DNA of 64,000 nucleotides. Source: Pilasporangium apinafurcum (taxonomy: Eukaryota; Oomycota; Peronosporomycetes; Pythiales; Pythiaceae). How positions within the stretch are numbered: the first letter of the stretch is position 1; the number at the start of each line of letters is the position of its first letter. Where the stretch lies: NCBI GenBank assembly GCA_001600495.1, contig BCKE01000004.1:444161-508160 (forward strand). The letters run 5' to 3'. The notes beneath the pieces are model-generated. The model worked only from the letters and a program-made list of their open reading frames with translations, made no database searches and was not told the origin of the DNA. This document shows positions 1 to 10,126 of the stretch, piece after piece. The position numbers were made by a program, and so were the translations under genes.

Positions 1-975
1 TTGCACCACATACATCTTACTCTCTTTACGGAAACTGATCACTTCACCTCGTCCAAACGGAGTAATCACACGATTCTTATCTGGTAATGGTGCGACGCTG
101 ACTGCTCCAGGATGATGTGCCTCAATATGGAACGCATTGCCTGGAATGTACAGCGCTGATTTTGCTGTAACAGTACCAAATGCTGCCGGATGCTGCACAC
201 TCGCGTTGATTTGACGCGCTGTCTTCTTGTACTGCTCCACATTCTCATCGCTCTCTTTCTTCCGTTGTTCAAGCGCGGCAATCCGTTGCTCATGACGTGC
301 CAGCGAATCATATTTGAATGTGATACGCAACAATACTTTCCCAAGCGATTGTGGTGCCGATATAGCTGCAGATGCTGGCGCCTGCAGCTCAAACCATTGT
401 TCATGCGGCAATTGGTCCAGGAAAAGCGAACTATTTAGTTCCACTTCACCGAGAACAACGTCCGCGATGACGCTGGAACTATTACTGACAGTGACCTTGA
501 TCGAAAAGGTTTTGCTCTTGACGCCTTCATATAACAAGCATTCTTTCCAATGCGCAGAAGACCCATTCGATGCATCAATCGCTACAGCATTTGTACGCAG
601 ATGCTTCTTAGTGCTCTTCTCGAACGCAGACAATGGTGTAACCATCGTGGACACGAATACACTAGGCTGTGCAGTCCCCGCCATAGGATCCAACGTCAGT
701 GCAGATTCTAGTCCTTGCGCGGCAATCACGTGTACTTCAATACGTCCAGCCGCTTTCCCAGTTGCTGTATCCACATCTACACCATTCTTGTTCTGCTTAA
801 CTGCCGAAAAACCTTCCCGTGCGTGTTGCAGTTCATGCTCTAACTGAACCGAGAGCATCTCTAGCGGTGACAACGTCACCTTTTCCCACGTCACGGAGCT
901 CCCCATCAGTCCTACCGAGGACGATGTTGACAATGGGGAGGACGTCGACGAAGACAGCGATTGCACGTCACTCAT
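1..975 (-). CDS. C2-domain protein, 3' part outside the window
   Basis: An open frame of 325 codons runs from an ATG at 975 to the left edge without a stop, so the C terminus lies outside the window. After a Ser-rich N terminus (about residues 1-30) and a short helical stretch, residues about 70-190 read as a C2 beta sandwich: strand GRIEVHVIAAQGL near the start and VLGEVELNSSLFL before a WFEL turn and a final LLRITF strand. A charged helix (RHEQRIAALEQRKKES) follows, and the visible end carries RVITPFGRGEVISFRKES, a motif that I remember from oomycete proteins. C2 domains bind membranes or proteins, often with calcium; the usual Asp cluster is not obvious here, so calcium binding is doubtful. 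It is divergent from the flippase gene. Domain call is inference from pattern, not a search. Confidence 0.72.
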   Translation of the reverse strand, partial: MSDVQSLSSSTSSPLSTSSSVGLMGSSVTWEKVTLSPLEMLSVQLEHELQHAREGFSAVKQNKNGVDVDTATGKAAGRIEVHVIAAQGLESALTLDPMAGTAQPSVFVSTMVTPLSAFEKSTKKHLRTNAVAIDASNGSSAHWKECLLYEGVKSKTFSIKVTVSNSSSVIADVVLGEVELNSSLFLDQLPHEQWFELQAPASAAISAPQSLGKVLLRITFKYDSLARHEQRIAALEQRKKESDENVEQYKKTARQINASVQHPAAFGTVTAKSALYIPGNAFHIEAHHPGAVSVAPLPDKNRVITPFGRGEVISFRKESKMYVVQ

Positions 976-1325
976 CGCTCACTGTAATAGACCGCGCAAC
1001 AATTTTCACTACGGGCGTAGAAGAATGATCGAGAAGTTCACTCGAAGAGTAGGTAATGGCCACGTGATGTAATCAGCCAGTCACCTTCAGAGCCACGTTT
1101 CTCCTCCCACGTGGTCCACTTTTTGACAATCAAAAACTCAACGATTCGATGAGAAGAAGATGATGGCGCGCGGTTCAAATTGGCATCGCGTACCACGGTT
1201 CAATAACCAGGGACCGGTCCAAATGCGGATTCCCCTCTCAAAAACGATCGTGAACGAGCATTTGATGAGTTGAGGGAGCTGATATAAACAGCAAAAATAA
1301 AAGTGATCTATTACGCTGTGCAAGA
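976..1325. promoter_or_regulatory. shared divergent promoter region
   Basis: This 350 bp spacer separates the start codons of the C2 gene (minus) and the flippase gene (plus). It holds no credible coding frame. It must contain the transcription starts of both genes; no specific factor site could be assigned by eye. Confidence 0.5.
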
Positions 1326-4300
1326 ATGCGGATGTCGGTCCCGCAGTCGTGGGCGGAAGCGTCGGCCGTGGTAGCCCAGACGAAACAACAGGCACTACGA
1401 GCTATGGATAATCGCAAATCCACACCTGAAAAGCTGCGAAAAATCGTCATCGACCGCCCGCAGTTGCTTCAAGACGCGCTAGAGGAAGCTGAAGAACAGG
1501 AAGAAGCGAGCCAGCACCACTTGGTACAGGATAGATATAATACGCGCAGATTAAATAGCGCCAGTACAGGAAAACGGTCATCACAAGTTGAGCGACTGCG
1601 ACAGGAAAGGAAGAAGCGCACACGCAGTGGCAGTAGCAACGAGAACAACTCTATACAAGAACCAAAATTTGCATCAAATGTTGTGACCAGCGCCAAGTAT
1701 AGCGTGTGGAATTTCATTCCAAAGGTGCTCTTGGCACAATCGAAACAGCCATCAAATATTTATTTCTTATGCATTGCAATGCTGCAGACCATCAAAGAAG
1801 TGAGCAATACGCGCGGCGTGCCGACTATCTTGTTGCCGTTATTGGTGGTATTTATTTGTAGTGCGATTAAAGAAGCATTGGAAGATCGAGAGCGACATCG
1901 CGCGGACCATATCACAAACACCAAGACGACACTGACATTAAATGCTATGGGCGAGTGGAAGTCAAAACCATGGGGAGAGATTCGTGTCGGAGATATTGTG
2001 AAAGTAATGCACGATGAGGTTGTGCCGGCTGATTTGTTCATGTTGTCTGCTGAAGAACTAGAAGATGAAGATAAGCAAATACTGGATTTATCCATAGAAA
2101 AAAGCGAATGCAAAAACCAAGCCCAGACTCTACCTGAGCAAGCCAAGGACGAGGAGAAAGTGGAGGATGACGAGTTAATCCATTCTCATGTACGTTCACA
2201 GCAGCCATCGCATCGGTTCGGCTCGTCTGGTGGAAACTTGGCATACATAGAAACGAAATCATTAGACGGAGAGACAAATTTGAAGATTCGCACGGCGATT
2301 CCTCTCTTATCGTCGCTCTGTTCGCACCCAGATAATGGCATTAACAAGTTGCGTGGAGTTATGGAATGTGAACCTCCAAACAATCGGATCACAAGCTTTG
2401 AAGGCAAGTTTTCTGTTTACATGGACCCCGATCAAGCGCGAAGATTAATTGTGACTAGCGATGGAGCAGATGGAGTTAGGTATGCTGATCATCACCAATA
2501 TCCAACGATGATAAGAGCAGACAATTCTGTCAGTGTTACGATTCCTGTGACAGCAAAACAGATGATATTGCGAAGTTGCATGCTAAAAAATACGCGCTCT
2601 GTGACCGGATTAGTTGTCTTTACCGGACACGAAACCAAGGTGTTCTGTAGCAACACAGAACCTGTGATAAAGACATCATCAGTTGAGCAACGCCTGAATT
2701 CGCTGATCATCAGAGTAGTGATTATCCAGCAACTGGTATGCTTGGTTGCAGCATTATTGGGGTCCTTTTGGATGGTTATTAACGCAGACTCATACTGGTA
2801 TTTGCACGGACAATCGCATCATCGTGAACCTGCTGTGCATGCCTCGTTTTCATTTGGAGAACTGCTTAAGCTTCACGTACGTTATTTTATCATCATGCAG
2901 AATTTCGTCCCAATATCTCTGAATGTGTCATTAGAGTTTGTGAAGTATTGGCAAGCATACTTCATCCAGCAGGATCTCGAAATGTATGATGAAGTTTCGG
3001 ATACACCGACTATTGTTCGCTCATCAGCTTTGAATGAAGATCTTGGAAGAGTGCATCATATATTTACGGACAAGACTGGCACGTTAACGATGAATCTAAT
3101 GCTATTTCGATACTGTATGGTGGATGGAAAACATTATGGCGGTGAAATTCGCGAAGGTGACATGGAAGCTGGTGATGATAAGAGGACTGCATCGGACTCC
3201 TCATCTTCTTTTGTCGATTTTGATCCAAGTGAGCTATTTTCCGATTTACAAACCGGTGGAGTACAAGCGGATCGGATTCAGTTGTTTTTGAGACACTTGG
3301 CATTATGTCACACATTGATTCCCTCCAAGCCGTTCGCTGAGATGTGCACATCATCGACACCTGAATACTCCGCGTCTTCTCCAGATGAGCAGGCACTAGT
3401 TTCGGCTGCAGCGTATTGTAATGTGAGATTTGTGCACCGAACACCCAGCACAATGAGTATTATGGAGCCTGGCGAATCGGTGCCATCGACATACAAAATT
3501 CTTAATCTTCTCGAATTTGATAGCGATCGAAAAAGAATGTCGGTGATATTAGAAAATCCAGACGGAGAAGTCGAGTTGTTCTGCAAGGGCGCTGACAATG
3601 TGATCTTCGAACGCCTTTCATGTGACCAAACTCAGCGTCACGGAATAGTTGAACAAGCATACAGTCAGCTGTCACGATACGCGAAATGCGGGATGCGAAC
3701 ACTTTGCCTGGCGCATAAGAAAATAGCTCGGACTGAGTATGCCGCTTGGAATGATCGCTACATGAAGGCTTATGCATCGATGGATGAACTGGTGAAAAAG
3801 AGACAGGGTCTACCCAATGAAATCGACCCTTTAATGAATGAAATTGAGCAAGACTTAATACTGGTAGGCGTTACGGCTGTTCAAGACAAGTTGCAAATGG
3901 GAGTTCCAAAGACACTACGGGTTCTACAAAATACGAATGTGAAAGTATGGACACTCACTGGTGATAAAATGGAGACTGCAATCAATATTGGATATGCGTG
4001 TTCTCTACTTTCCGACGGTATGGAAGTGAAGCAGCTTAGTTTCGATGATTATGTGTCGACTGCGAAGGCATTACAAGAGATTATGATGCATTATGAAAAC
4101 CAGAAAATGGGAAGTTGCCTATCGCAACGGTACCGACGCCGTCATCATACGTCATCAAAGAAACAGAATTGGTTGAAGACTATGGCCTCAAGGATACGCT
4201 CACTTATGGACAGAACCCCACCGATAAGAAAAAAGAAACGCATTCGGTCTCGGAACGAATTGAGCAGGTCGTTTTCGAACCGCGGTCATGCGTATTCACC

Positions 4301-6086
4301 AGTGACGTCTTTGGGATGGGATGATAGTGACGATGCGGAAGATAATTGCATTGATGAAATTGACAATGAAACGATGCAACTCGCGCACCTCCTGATGGGA
4401 CGAACAACATTAAACCATTCTCGTGCTTCTTTTGCCATGGTTATTGATGGAAAAACTCTTGAGTTCGCACTAAAACCTCGACTCTGTGCATTATTTTATA
4501 ATGTTACATCGCTGTGCTCAACGGTGATTTGCTGCAGAGTATCACCAAAACAAAAGGCAGATATTGTCGAATTTATCCGCGACTTTGAACCGGAAAGTAT
4601 TACTTTGGCTATCGGCGATGGAGCAAATGACGTCGCGATGATTCAAACAGCGCATATTGGTGTGGGGATATCAGGTCAAGAGGGTACGCAAGCAGTTAAT
4701 TCGGCTGATTATGCTATTGCCCAGTTTCGCTTCCTACAGCGACTTTTACAGGTGCATGGACGATGGGCGTATCGTCGTGTTGCAAAGTTGATGAGCTACA
4801 TGCTCTACAAGAACGTGACATATGTGTTGACGACATTTTGGTTTGGCTGCTTTTGTGGATTTTCCGGTCAACCTCTCATCATTGATATCGCTGCCCAAAC
4901 TTTCAACGTCTTGTACACGAGCCTACCCCTGGTAGTGTTTGCTGTATTTGATCAAGACATCTCATCTGAAAGTGCAGCAAAGTTTCCGTCCTTGTATGGA
5001 CTGGGGCAAAAAAATGTGTTGCTCACTAGAAAAGTATTCTGGCCATGGATCTTCAATGGTCTCTTGCATTCACTGGTTATATTCTTTGTGTCAGCGTGGG
5101 GATTTGACGGTACACTGTCGATTGATGGAAATCCCACGATGCATCCGTCCATTATAGCGGAAAATGGACAGGATAGCGGGCTGAACACATTAGGATTTGT
5201 GGTGTTTACAAATTTGGTGGTGGTCGTGAATTTGAAACTTTGTCTGGAGACATTTATGATGACATGGTTCTTCCTCGCAACCGTGGGAGCATCCATCCTT
5301 CTTTGGTTTATAGTTGGGGCACTTATCTCTTTACCCAGCAGTCATATGCATCAAGCAGTTGGTGAGATGATGTATCTCGCTCGCTCTCCCTCGTTCTGGT
5401 CGCTTTGCGTTCTTGTCATCACACTAAGCCTTCTTCGAGATTTGTTGTGGAAAATGGTACGACGATTGCAGTATCCATCAACCTACCATATCTTACAAGA
5501 ACGAGAAATGCTTAGCCTCCCAAACTCACCTAGGCGAATGCTCAGTGAGTATAAAGGGCAAGCATGGTCCGACATTCAACAACCAATGGTTGATTATGCG
5601 AAATTTTTCCGGCAGATTCCGCAATTTGAAAATGCACAAGACCAATTCATGCGTTCATCACCGCTCGCTGAGAGTTTAATTTCAACCGCGAGCAGTGGAA
5701 GTACAGGAAGCCACGAAACGCGCCAGATACGGGCTCGTGGTTCTTTCCACGTAATTGGAAGTACTGGCCACTCCGCATGGGATGATAAATTTGAACCTCA
5801 GGGGTTCCATGGCACTGTATCGATGCCAAATGCAGAGTTGGGCACACAACAACATCAATATCACGGCTATGCATTCTCTGAAGACGAAAACGTGGATAGC
5901 GATGTTGAAGCTGCATATGCAGCATCTCCGAGAGCCAAAGGCAAGCCAAAGACTCATCAATCGTCGTTGGTTGCTGGTGGCTTGGCATATAATCCACGTG
6001 CTGGAGCTTCGCCAGGTTCCAGTCTTTCTGGAGGACGGTCGTTGAAGAAAATGATTAAATCGGTCCGTGGACAGAAGAAGGCGTAG
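1326..6086 (+). CDS. P4-type ATPase, phospholipid flippase
   Basis: A single uninterrupted frame of 1586 codons encodes a P4-ATPase, which moves aminophospholipids from the outer to the cytoplasmic leaflet. Diagnostic motifs are all present: LDGETNLK near residue 314 (actuator loop, DGET instead of TGES), PISL in TM4 (PISLNVSLEFVK), the phosphorylation site DKTGTLT with Asp582, TGDKMETA, and GDGANDVAMI at about 1096. Hydrophobic segments flank the loops in the expected 2+2+6 arrangement. At 1586 residues it is longer than the roughly 1100-1300 usual for the family: there is a basic, low-complexity insert of about 130 residues between TGDKMETA and the hinge (about residues 910-1045), an extended N terminus and a Ser/Gly-rich cytosolic tail. 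Flippases usually need a CDC50 subunit; none is encoded here. The stop is only 13 bp from that of the next, convergent gene. Confidence 0.95.
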   Translation: MRMSVPQSWAEASAVVAQTKQQALRAMDNRKSTPEKLRKIVIDRPQLLQDALEEAEEQEEASQHHLVQDRYNTRRLNSASTGKRSSQVERLRQERKKRTRSGSSNENNSIQEPKFASNVVTSAKYSVWNFIPKVLLAQSKQPSNIYFLCIAMLQTIKEVSNTRGVPTILLPLLVVFICSAIKEALEDRERHRADHITNTKTTLTLNAMGEWKSKPWGEIRVGDIVKVMHDEVVPADLFMLSAEELEDEDKQILDLSIEKSECKNQAQTLPEQAKDEEKVEDDELIHSHVRSQQPSHRFGSSGGNLAYIETKSLDGETNLKIRTAIPLLSSLCSHPDNGINKLRGVMECEPPNNRITSFEGKFSVYMDPDQARRLIVTSDGADGVRYADHHQYPTMIRADNSVSVTIPVTAKQMILRSCMLKNTRSVTGLVVFTGHETKVFCSNTEPVIKTSSVEQRLNSLIIRVVIIQQLVCLVAALLGSFWMVINADSYWYLHGQSHHREPAVHASFSFGELLKLHVRYFIIMQNFVPISLNVSLEFVKYWQAYFIQQDLEMYDEVSDTPTIVRSSALNEDLGRVHHIFTDKTGTLTMNLMLFRYCMVDGKHYGGEIREGDMEAGDDKRTASDSSSSFVDFDPSELFSDLQTGGVQADRIQLFLRHLALCHTLIPSKPFAEMCTSSTPEYSASSPDEQALVSAAAYCNVRFVHRTPSTMSIMEPGESVPSTYKILNLLEFDSDRKRMSVILENPDGEVELFCKGADNVIFERLSCDQTQRHGIVEQAYSQLSRYAKCGMRTLCLAHKKIARTEYAAWNDRYMKAYASMDELVKKRQGLPNEIDPLMNEIEQDLILVGVTAVQDKLQMGVPKTLRVLQNTNVKVWTLTGDKMETAINIGYACSLLSDGMEVKQLSFDDYVSTAKALQEIMMHYENQKMGSCLSQRYRRRHHTSSKKQNWLKTMASRIRSLMDRTPPIRKKKRIRSRNELSRSFSNRGHAYSPVTSLGWDDSDDAEDNCIDEIDNETMQLAHLLMGRTTLNHSRASFAMVIDGKTLEFALKPRLCALFYNVTSLCSTVICCRVSPKQKADIVEFIRDFEPESITLAIGDGANDVAMIQTAHIGVGISGQEGTQAVNSADYAIAQFRFLQRLLQVHGRWAYRRVAKLMSYMLYKNVTYVLTTFWFGCFCGFSGQPLIIDIAAQTFNVLYTSLPLVVFAVFDQDISSESAAKFPSLYGLGQKNVLLTRKVFWPWIFNGLLHSLVIFFVSAWGFDGTLSIDGNPTMHPSIIAENGQDSGLNTLGFVVFTNLVVVVNLKLCLETFMMTWFFLATVGASILLWFIVGALISLPSSHMHQAVGEMMYLARSPSFWSLCVLVITLSLLRDLLWKMVRRLQYPSTYHILQEREMLSLPNSPRRMLSEYKGQAWSDIQQPMVDYAKFFRQIPQFENAQDQFMRSSPLAESLISTASSGSTGSHETRQIRARGSFHVIGSTGHSAWDDKFEPQGFHGTVSMPNAELGTQQHQYHGYAFSEDENVDSDVEAAYAASPRAKGKPKTHQSSLVAGGLAYNPRAGASPGSSLSGGRSLKKMIKSVRGQKKA

Positions 6087-6099
6087 AATGTTAGTCGCT

Positions 6100-7197
6100 C
6101 TATTCTATTAACTGTGATCTGGGTGTAATAATGATGTTGTCGATATCGATGGCTCCCATGATATTGGTTTGTGTAATGGAGTCATTGCGCTGGATGTCGT
6201 CGACGATATGTCGTGGTGCTATTGCGCAGTCAAGTGTATGAATATGGAGATATCTTCGCTCACAGTAAGGTCGCCCAATAATCGTGGAGCGACTGTGATT
6301 TTGGACCACACTGATGTATGGCCTGGCATAACGCTCTGGCTGAAAATGATTCTGTATGGTTTGCTGATATGGTCGCGGCACTATGATTCGCTCGGTGGAT
6401 GGTTGCGGTGGTGAAATCGGTGTCGATTCGGTAAACGCACAATGTTGCGGCGATAGTGATGATGAGATGTCAGACTTTGTCAGCAAAATAATATTCACGA
6501 ATCCCGGCTCCTATTCACAAAAGAGTAATGTACAACATGAAAATGCAAGTTTTGAGTGCAGTAAAACAATTGTCGTACTTGTTCCCAGTGAATTTCGCCA
6601 TTATCGTACGCTATTTGGATCGCTAACGAACTGGTATTGATCGCAACTACCTGACCCTGATACCAAATGTGTTCATCCGTCCAATATACAAGCACCGTTC
6701 GTCCCTTTAATTCCATGCATTGATCCGTGGATAGTTGTTGAAGTTGATCGTATTGGTGAGGAAAGAAACTGATGACTTCGGGAGATACTCGGATACTTTG
6801 CTCAGTCTATGCGTATACATTTCATCAGGTTCTTCATTTATCAAACCTTAATCCTGTGTGTTGTCTTGTGGATTTTTGGTATTACCTCCCATGCTTGCTC
6901 ACCATCGTCGTAATACACAAAGAATCGTCCACGAGCAGTGTCTACTACTTCAATTGTTCCATCAAACCACTCGTTCTCGTCACGCCAATAGACTTGGACG
7001 CGATTCCCTTTGCTCCATTGGGTCCACACTTTATGTTGTTGATTTTTCGTGGTTACGCTAGTCGATGAGGTGTCGTTGTTGTTTGGCTCCTCATTCTCAA
7101 AGGAATCGGAATAATAGTCAAAGTCTTGCTCTCCATATTCCGCATCATCCGTCAAATATTCGTCCTCTTCTAGCAGACTGCTTTCATGCATGACCAT
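6100..7197 (-). CDS. protein with two Tudor-like domains (three exons)
   Basis: Model: exons 7197-6886, 6806-6579 and 6510-6100, introns of 79 and 68 nt, all GT-AG and phase 0, giving 316 residues. Exon 1 starts with an acidic stretch (about residues 8-40) and holds the first Tudor-like barrel, residues about 62-104 (RVQVYWRDENEWFDGTI, then YYDDGEQAWE). The second barrel lies at about 136-180 (RTVLVYWTDEHIWYQGQVV, AYDNGEIHWEQ). The two repeats align with each other, which supports the splice choice because the third frame change falls exactly between them. The tail is Gln/Arg/Pro rich and unrecognised. Tudor and related folds bind methylated Lys/Arg or protein partners, usually in chromatin; the function here is not known. 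It ends 13 bp from the flippase stop. Confidence 0.75.
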
Positions 7198-7366
7198 TGA
7201 ACTATGGAAACTCGCAAAACATATTTTTAACCTTTAGTCCCCAGGTGTTCTATGCCATCCGTGGCACAAATAGGGACTAAAGGCTAACTCGAATCAGAGC
7301 AATGAGTATGGAAGCATTGAAACCTTTGTGTCTATTGAGGAGAATCTATGACTATATCACATGGAC

Positions 7367-9862
7367 CTATCGCTTTTGCAACATTCGCAATGCCAACTCT
7401 TCTTGACTCGCCACAGCTTGCTGGTTCACCTTACGCTTCCTTATATCATCATCATCCTCATCGCTTTCGTCTGAATCTCCATTTTCTCCTTCACTACTGC
7501 TACTATTTCCATCGCTTCTCTCGTTCTCATCATCTTCATCTTCTGATCCATCCGAGGCCATCGCCAGTGTCGCTCCAACCTCTGCATCACTGTCCTCCGC
7601 GTCAGCATCACGTTCTCCCTTCAGCTTCATGCGCTTCTTCTGGTGCTTCGCACGCACACGCTCCTTCTCCAAGCGGCGATCTTCGGCATCTTTCGCCTTC
7701 AGTCGTGCAGCGACTTGTGCGGTAAACGCCTTCGATTGTGCTTCCACATCCGCAAATTTCGCGTCCAGATCCACTTCGCGCGCCGCCAAGCGTTCAACCA
7801 TCTTCATGCTGTTGCCTTCGTCGTCAAACACCAATTTCGATGTGTTCACCACGTCACTATCCACGCGAATCTTCTTCAATTTCTTCTTCTTGCGCGACAC
7901 ATCCAAGTCGATCGCTTGATCTCCATCATCATCGTTGTCTTCCTGATCCCAATTGTGCCGGCGTTTCACAACCATCAGCGAATCTTCGTCTTCTTCCTCT
8001 TCCTCCTCCATTGGTTCATTAGTATCCTTCTTGGACTCCTTCATTGCCGCTAACTGTTTCTCCAAGCGCTTCCGTTCTTTCTCAGCTTTGATCTTGTCTT
8101 TCAATTGTTGCAATTTTCGGTTCACATTTTTCTTACCGCGCAATTCTTCACGCAACGCTTCGTGATTTGTTTCGTTTTCTTGTTGCATCTTAGCCAAAAA
8201 CGGCATTCGAGGAGCACCAGGTAGCCCCAACGACTGCGCAAAGGCATCCAGCGGCAACTGCTTCGCCTGAAAAACTTGCTTATTGGGTTGCAAATACACC
8301 GACCGAACGTACGACATAAACGCTTTCTGTGCAAGCGCCTTGACGTCTTTATCGGCTGCGACGACTGACGTGATTTTTTGTCGACAACTTGTGGTCTTTT
8401 GTGGGTTTAATTTGAGCTCCTTGATCGGAATTTTGGCTTCTTCGAAACATACCATCATCCCTTCGACCTCCGTGGGCAGCAAACAGAGCAGTGCCTTACC
8501 CTGTTTATTGTATCGCGCTGTTCGGCCAACTCTATGGATATAATTCGCGGTATCTTCGGGGCAATCGAGTTGCAAAACCCAGTCAACTTGAGGGAAATCT
8601 AGCCCACGTGCTGCAATATCAGTCGCGAATAACACCGCTGCGGGTTTGTTGAGGAATTCGTAGTAGATCTCCACGCGTTTGCCCTGTTTGTACTTGCCAT
8701 GCAGTGCGCACAATGGGATACCCGGCTGTAGTTTGCAAAATACTTGATGTACGAATCGCACTTGGCGACACGTCGACAGAAAAACGATAATTTTCTGTTT
8801 TAAATGCGACTTGATGAACGATAGCAACACATCAAGCTTCTTGTCGAGCTCACAGATCACGTAACTCTGTACTAACCCCGCAGGCGTGGCTTGTGTCGAT
8901 TTCTCATGCACCGCAATGTATTCAGGTTCGTTGAGGCTGAGCGTGGCCAAATCTTTGATCGATTTCGTCTGAGTGGCGGAGAATAACATGGTCTGTCGGG
9001 ACGTTGGCAAATATGACAAGATTGAATTTAGTTGTTGCTGGAATCCCATGTCCAAGATGCGATCGGCTTCATCCAGCACCAGGAGCTGTAAGTTTGAAGC
9101 ATCGAAATTCGGTGTCTGTTCCATGTGTTGCAGCAACCGACCGGGTGTGCATACCAAGATGCTCATACGCACAAGTCGGTACTGTTCTTCTTTAAAATTC
9201 TTACCGCCGATGATCAACCCGGCGGAGAATGTATGCGCTTTACCGACACTGCGTAGCACTTCAAAGATCTGTAGTGCCAATTCGCGTGTGGGGGAGATCA
9301 CGAGTGCCCCCAGTCCGTCTTCGACGTCCCATCGCAGTCGGTAGAGCTTCTCCAGCATTGGGATCAAGAATGCGAGCGTTTTTCCCGACCCGGTCTTGGC
9401 TGCACCAAGGATATCACGCCTATCCAAATGAGACAAGTTAAGCAAACTCATTTATTCGCTCATATACATAAGCAGCCAACTAAACAGATGCACACGTAAA
9501 AGAATGCCTTACCCTGCGAGCGCATGCGGGATAGCGCCGATTTGGATACGTGTTGGCTGTAGGAACTTGCATTTTTGCAAGCCTGTGCATATAAACATTT
9601 ATATGGATCAGTTATTCGTACAGCACATACTGGAACTCAAGCAACTATTCAACAATGGCTAACCTCGCTTGGTGGCTTCTGAAAGCGGGAAAAAGTCAAA
9701 CGAAGCTGCGTCTGCGAGTTGTGACCCACGCGCAGGTGTTCGCTCCTGGATTTTCGCCTCCAATTCTGCGACTTCAAGCCTCTCACGCTCGTTTTGCTTG
9801 AGTTTGGCTATCAATTCCGGGTTGTTCGTCGCTGCTGGCGTTGTTGTTTCTAATTGTGCCAT
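7367..9862 (-). CDS. DBP4: DEAD-box RNA helicase, DBP4/DDX10 type
   Basis: Model: exons 9862-9664, 9582-9513 and 9419-7367, introns of 81 and 93 nt, 773 residues. The short first exons supply the Q motif (FLQPTRIQIGAIPHALAG), which joins without a gap to RDILGAAKTGSGKT (Walker A, residues 91-104); this confirms both introns. Further motifs are PTRELALQ, TPGRLLQHM, DEAD at residues 206-209, SAT, ATDIAARGLDFP and HRVGRTAR. The C-terminal half has long Lys/Glu-rich helices and acidic runs, as in DBP4/DDX10, the helicase that releases U14 snoRNA from pre-18S rRNA in the nucleolus. The last motif order and tail length (yeast DBP4 is 770 residues) fit that subfamily better than other DEAD proteins. 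A downstream ATG in exon 3 would give a protein lacking the Q motif and is rejected. Confidence 0.92.
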
Positions 9863-10126
9863 TGTGTCTGCTTTATCTACTTGTGAGTGTTATTAGAGAG
9901 ACGCTGTTCCTCCGCACACAGAGACGAATAAACAAGTGCTTGGCAGCCAAGTGGTGATAGCTCTTTGAGAACTTTTCAATGACCAAAAGACACACTTCCA
10001 ACCAATGGTAAAGTCGATACTATACCCTACCTCAATACAAGACTTGATATTAATTTAGTGAGTCTCATTATTGTAAATTTGGACAAGAGTGATTGTCATT
10101 CTTACAGTTGCAGAAGGGAAAGCGGA

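Noticed and set aside
314-847. 177-codon plus-strand frame over the C2 gene
   Set aside because: It lies opposite a better frame that has a clear C2 pattern and stays open to the window edge; composition is that of an antisense shadow.
7348-8053. plus-strand frames of 90-136 codons over the helicase
   Set aside because: They are the reverse of the acidic/lysine-rich helicase tail and contain Ser/His/Pro repeats with no domain.
10058-10126. extension of the TAZ-like gene to a GTG
   Set aside because: No ATG in the extension; the first ATGs at 10127/10130 lie directly before the zinc-binding Cys cluster.
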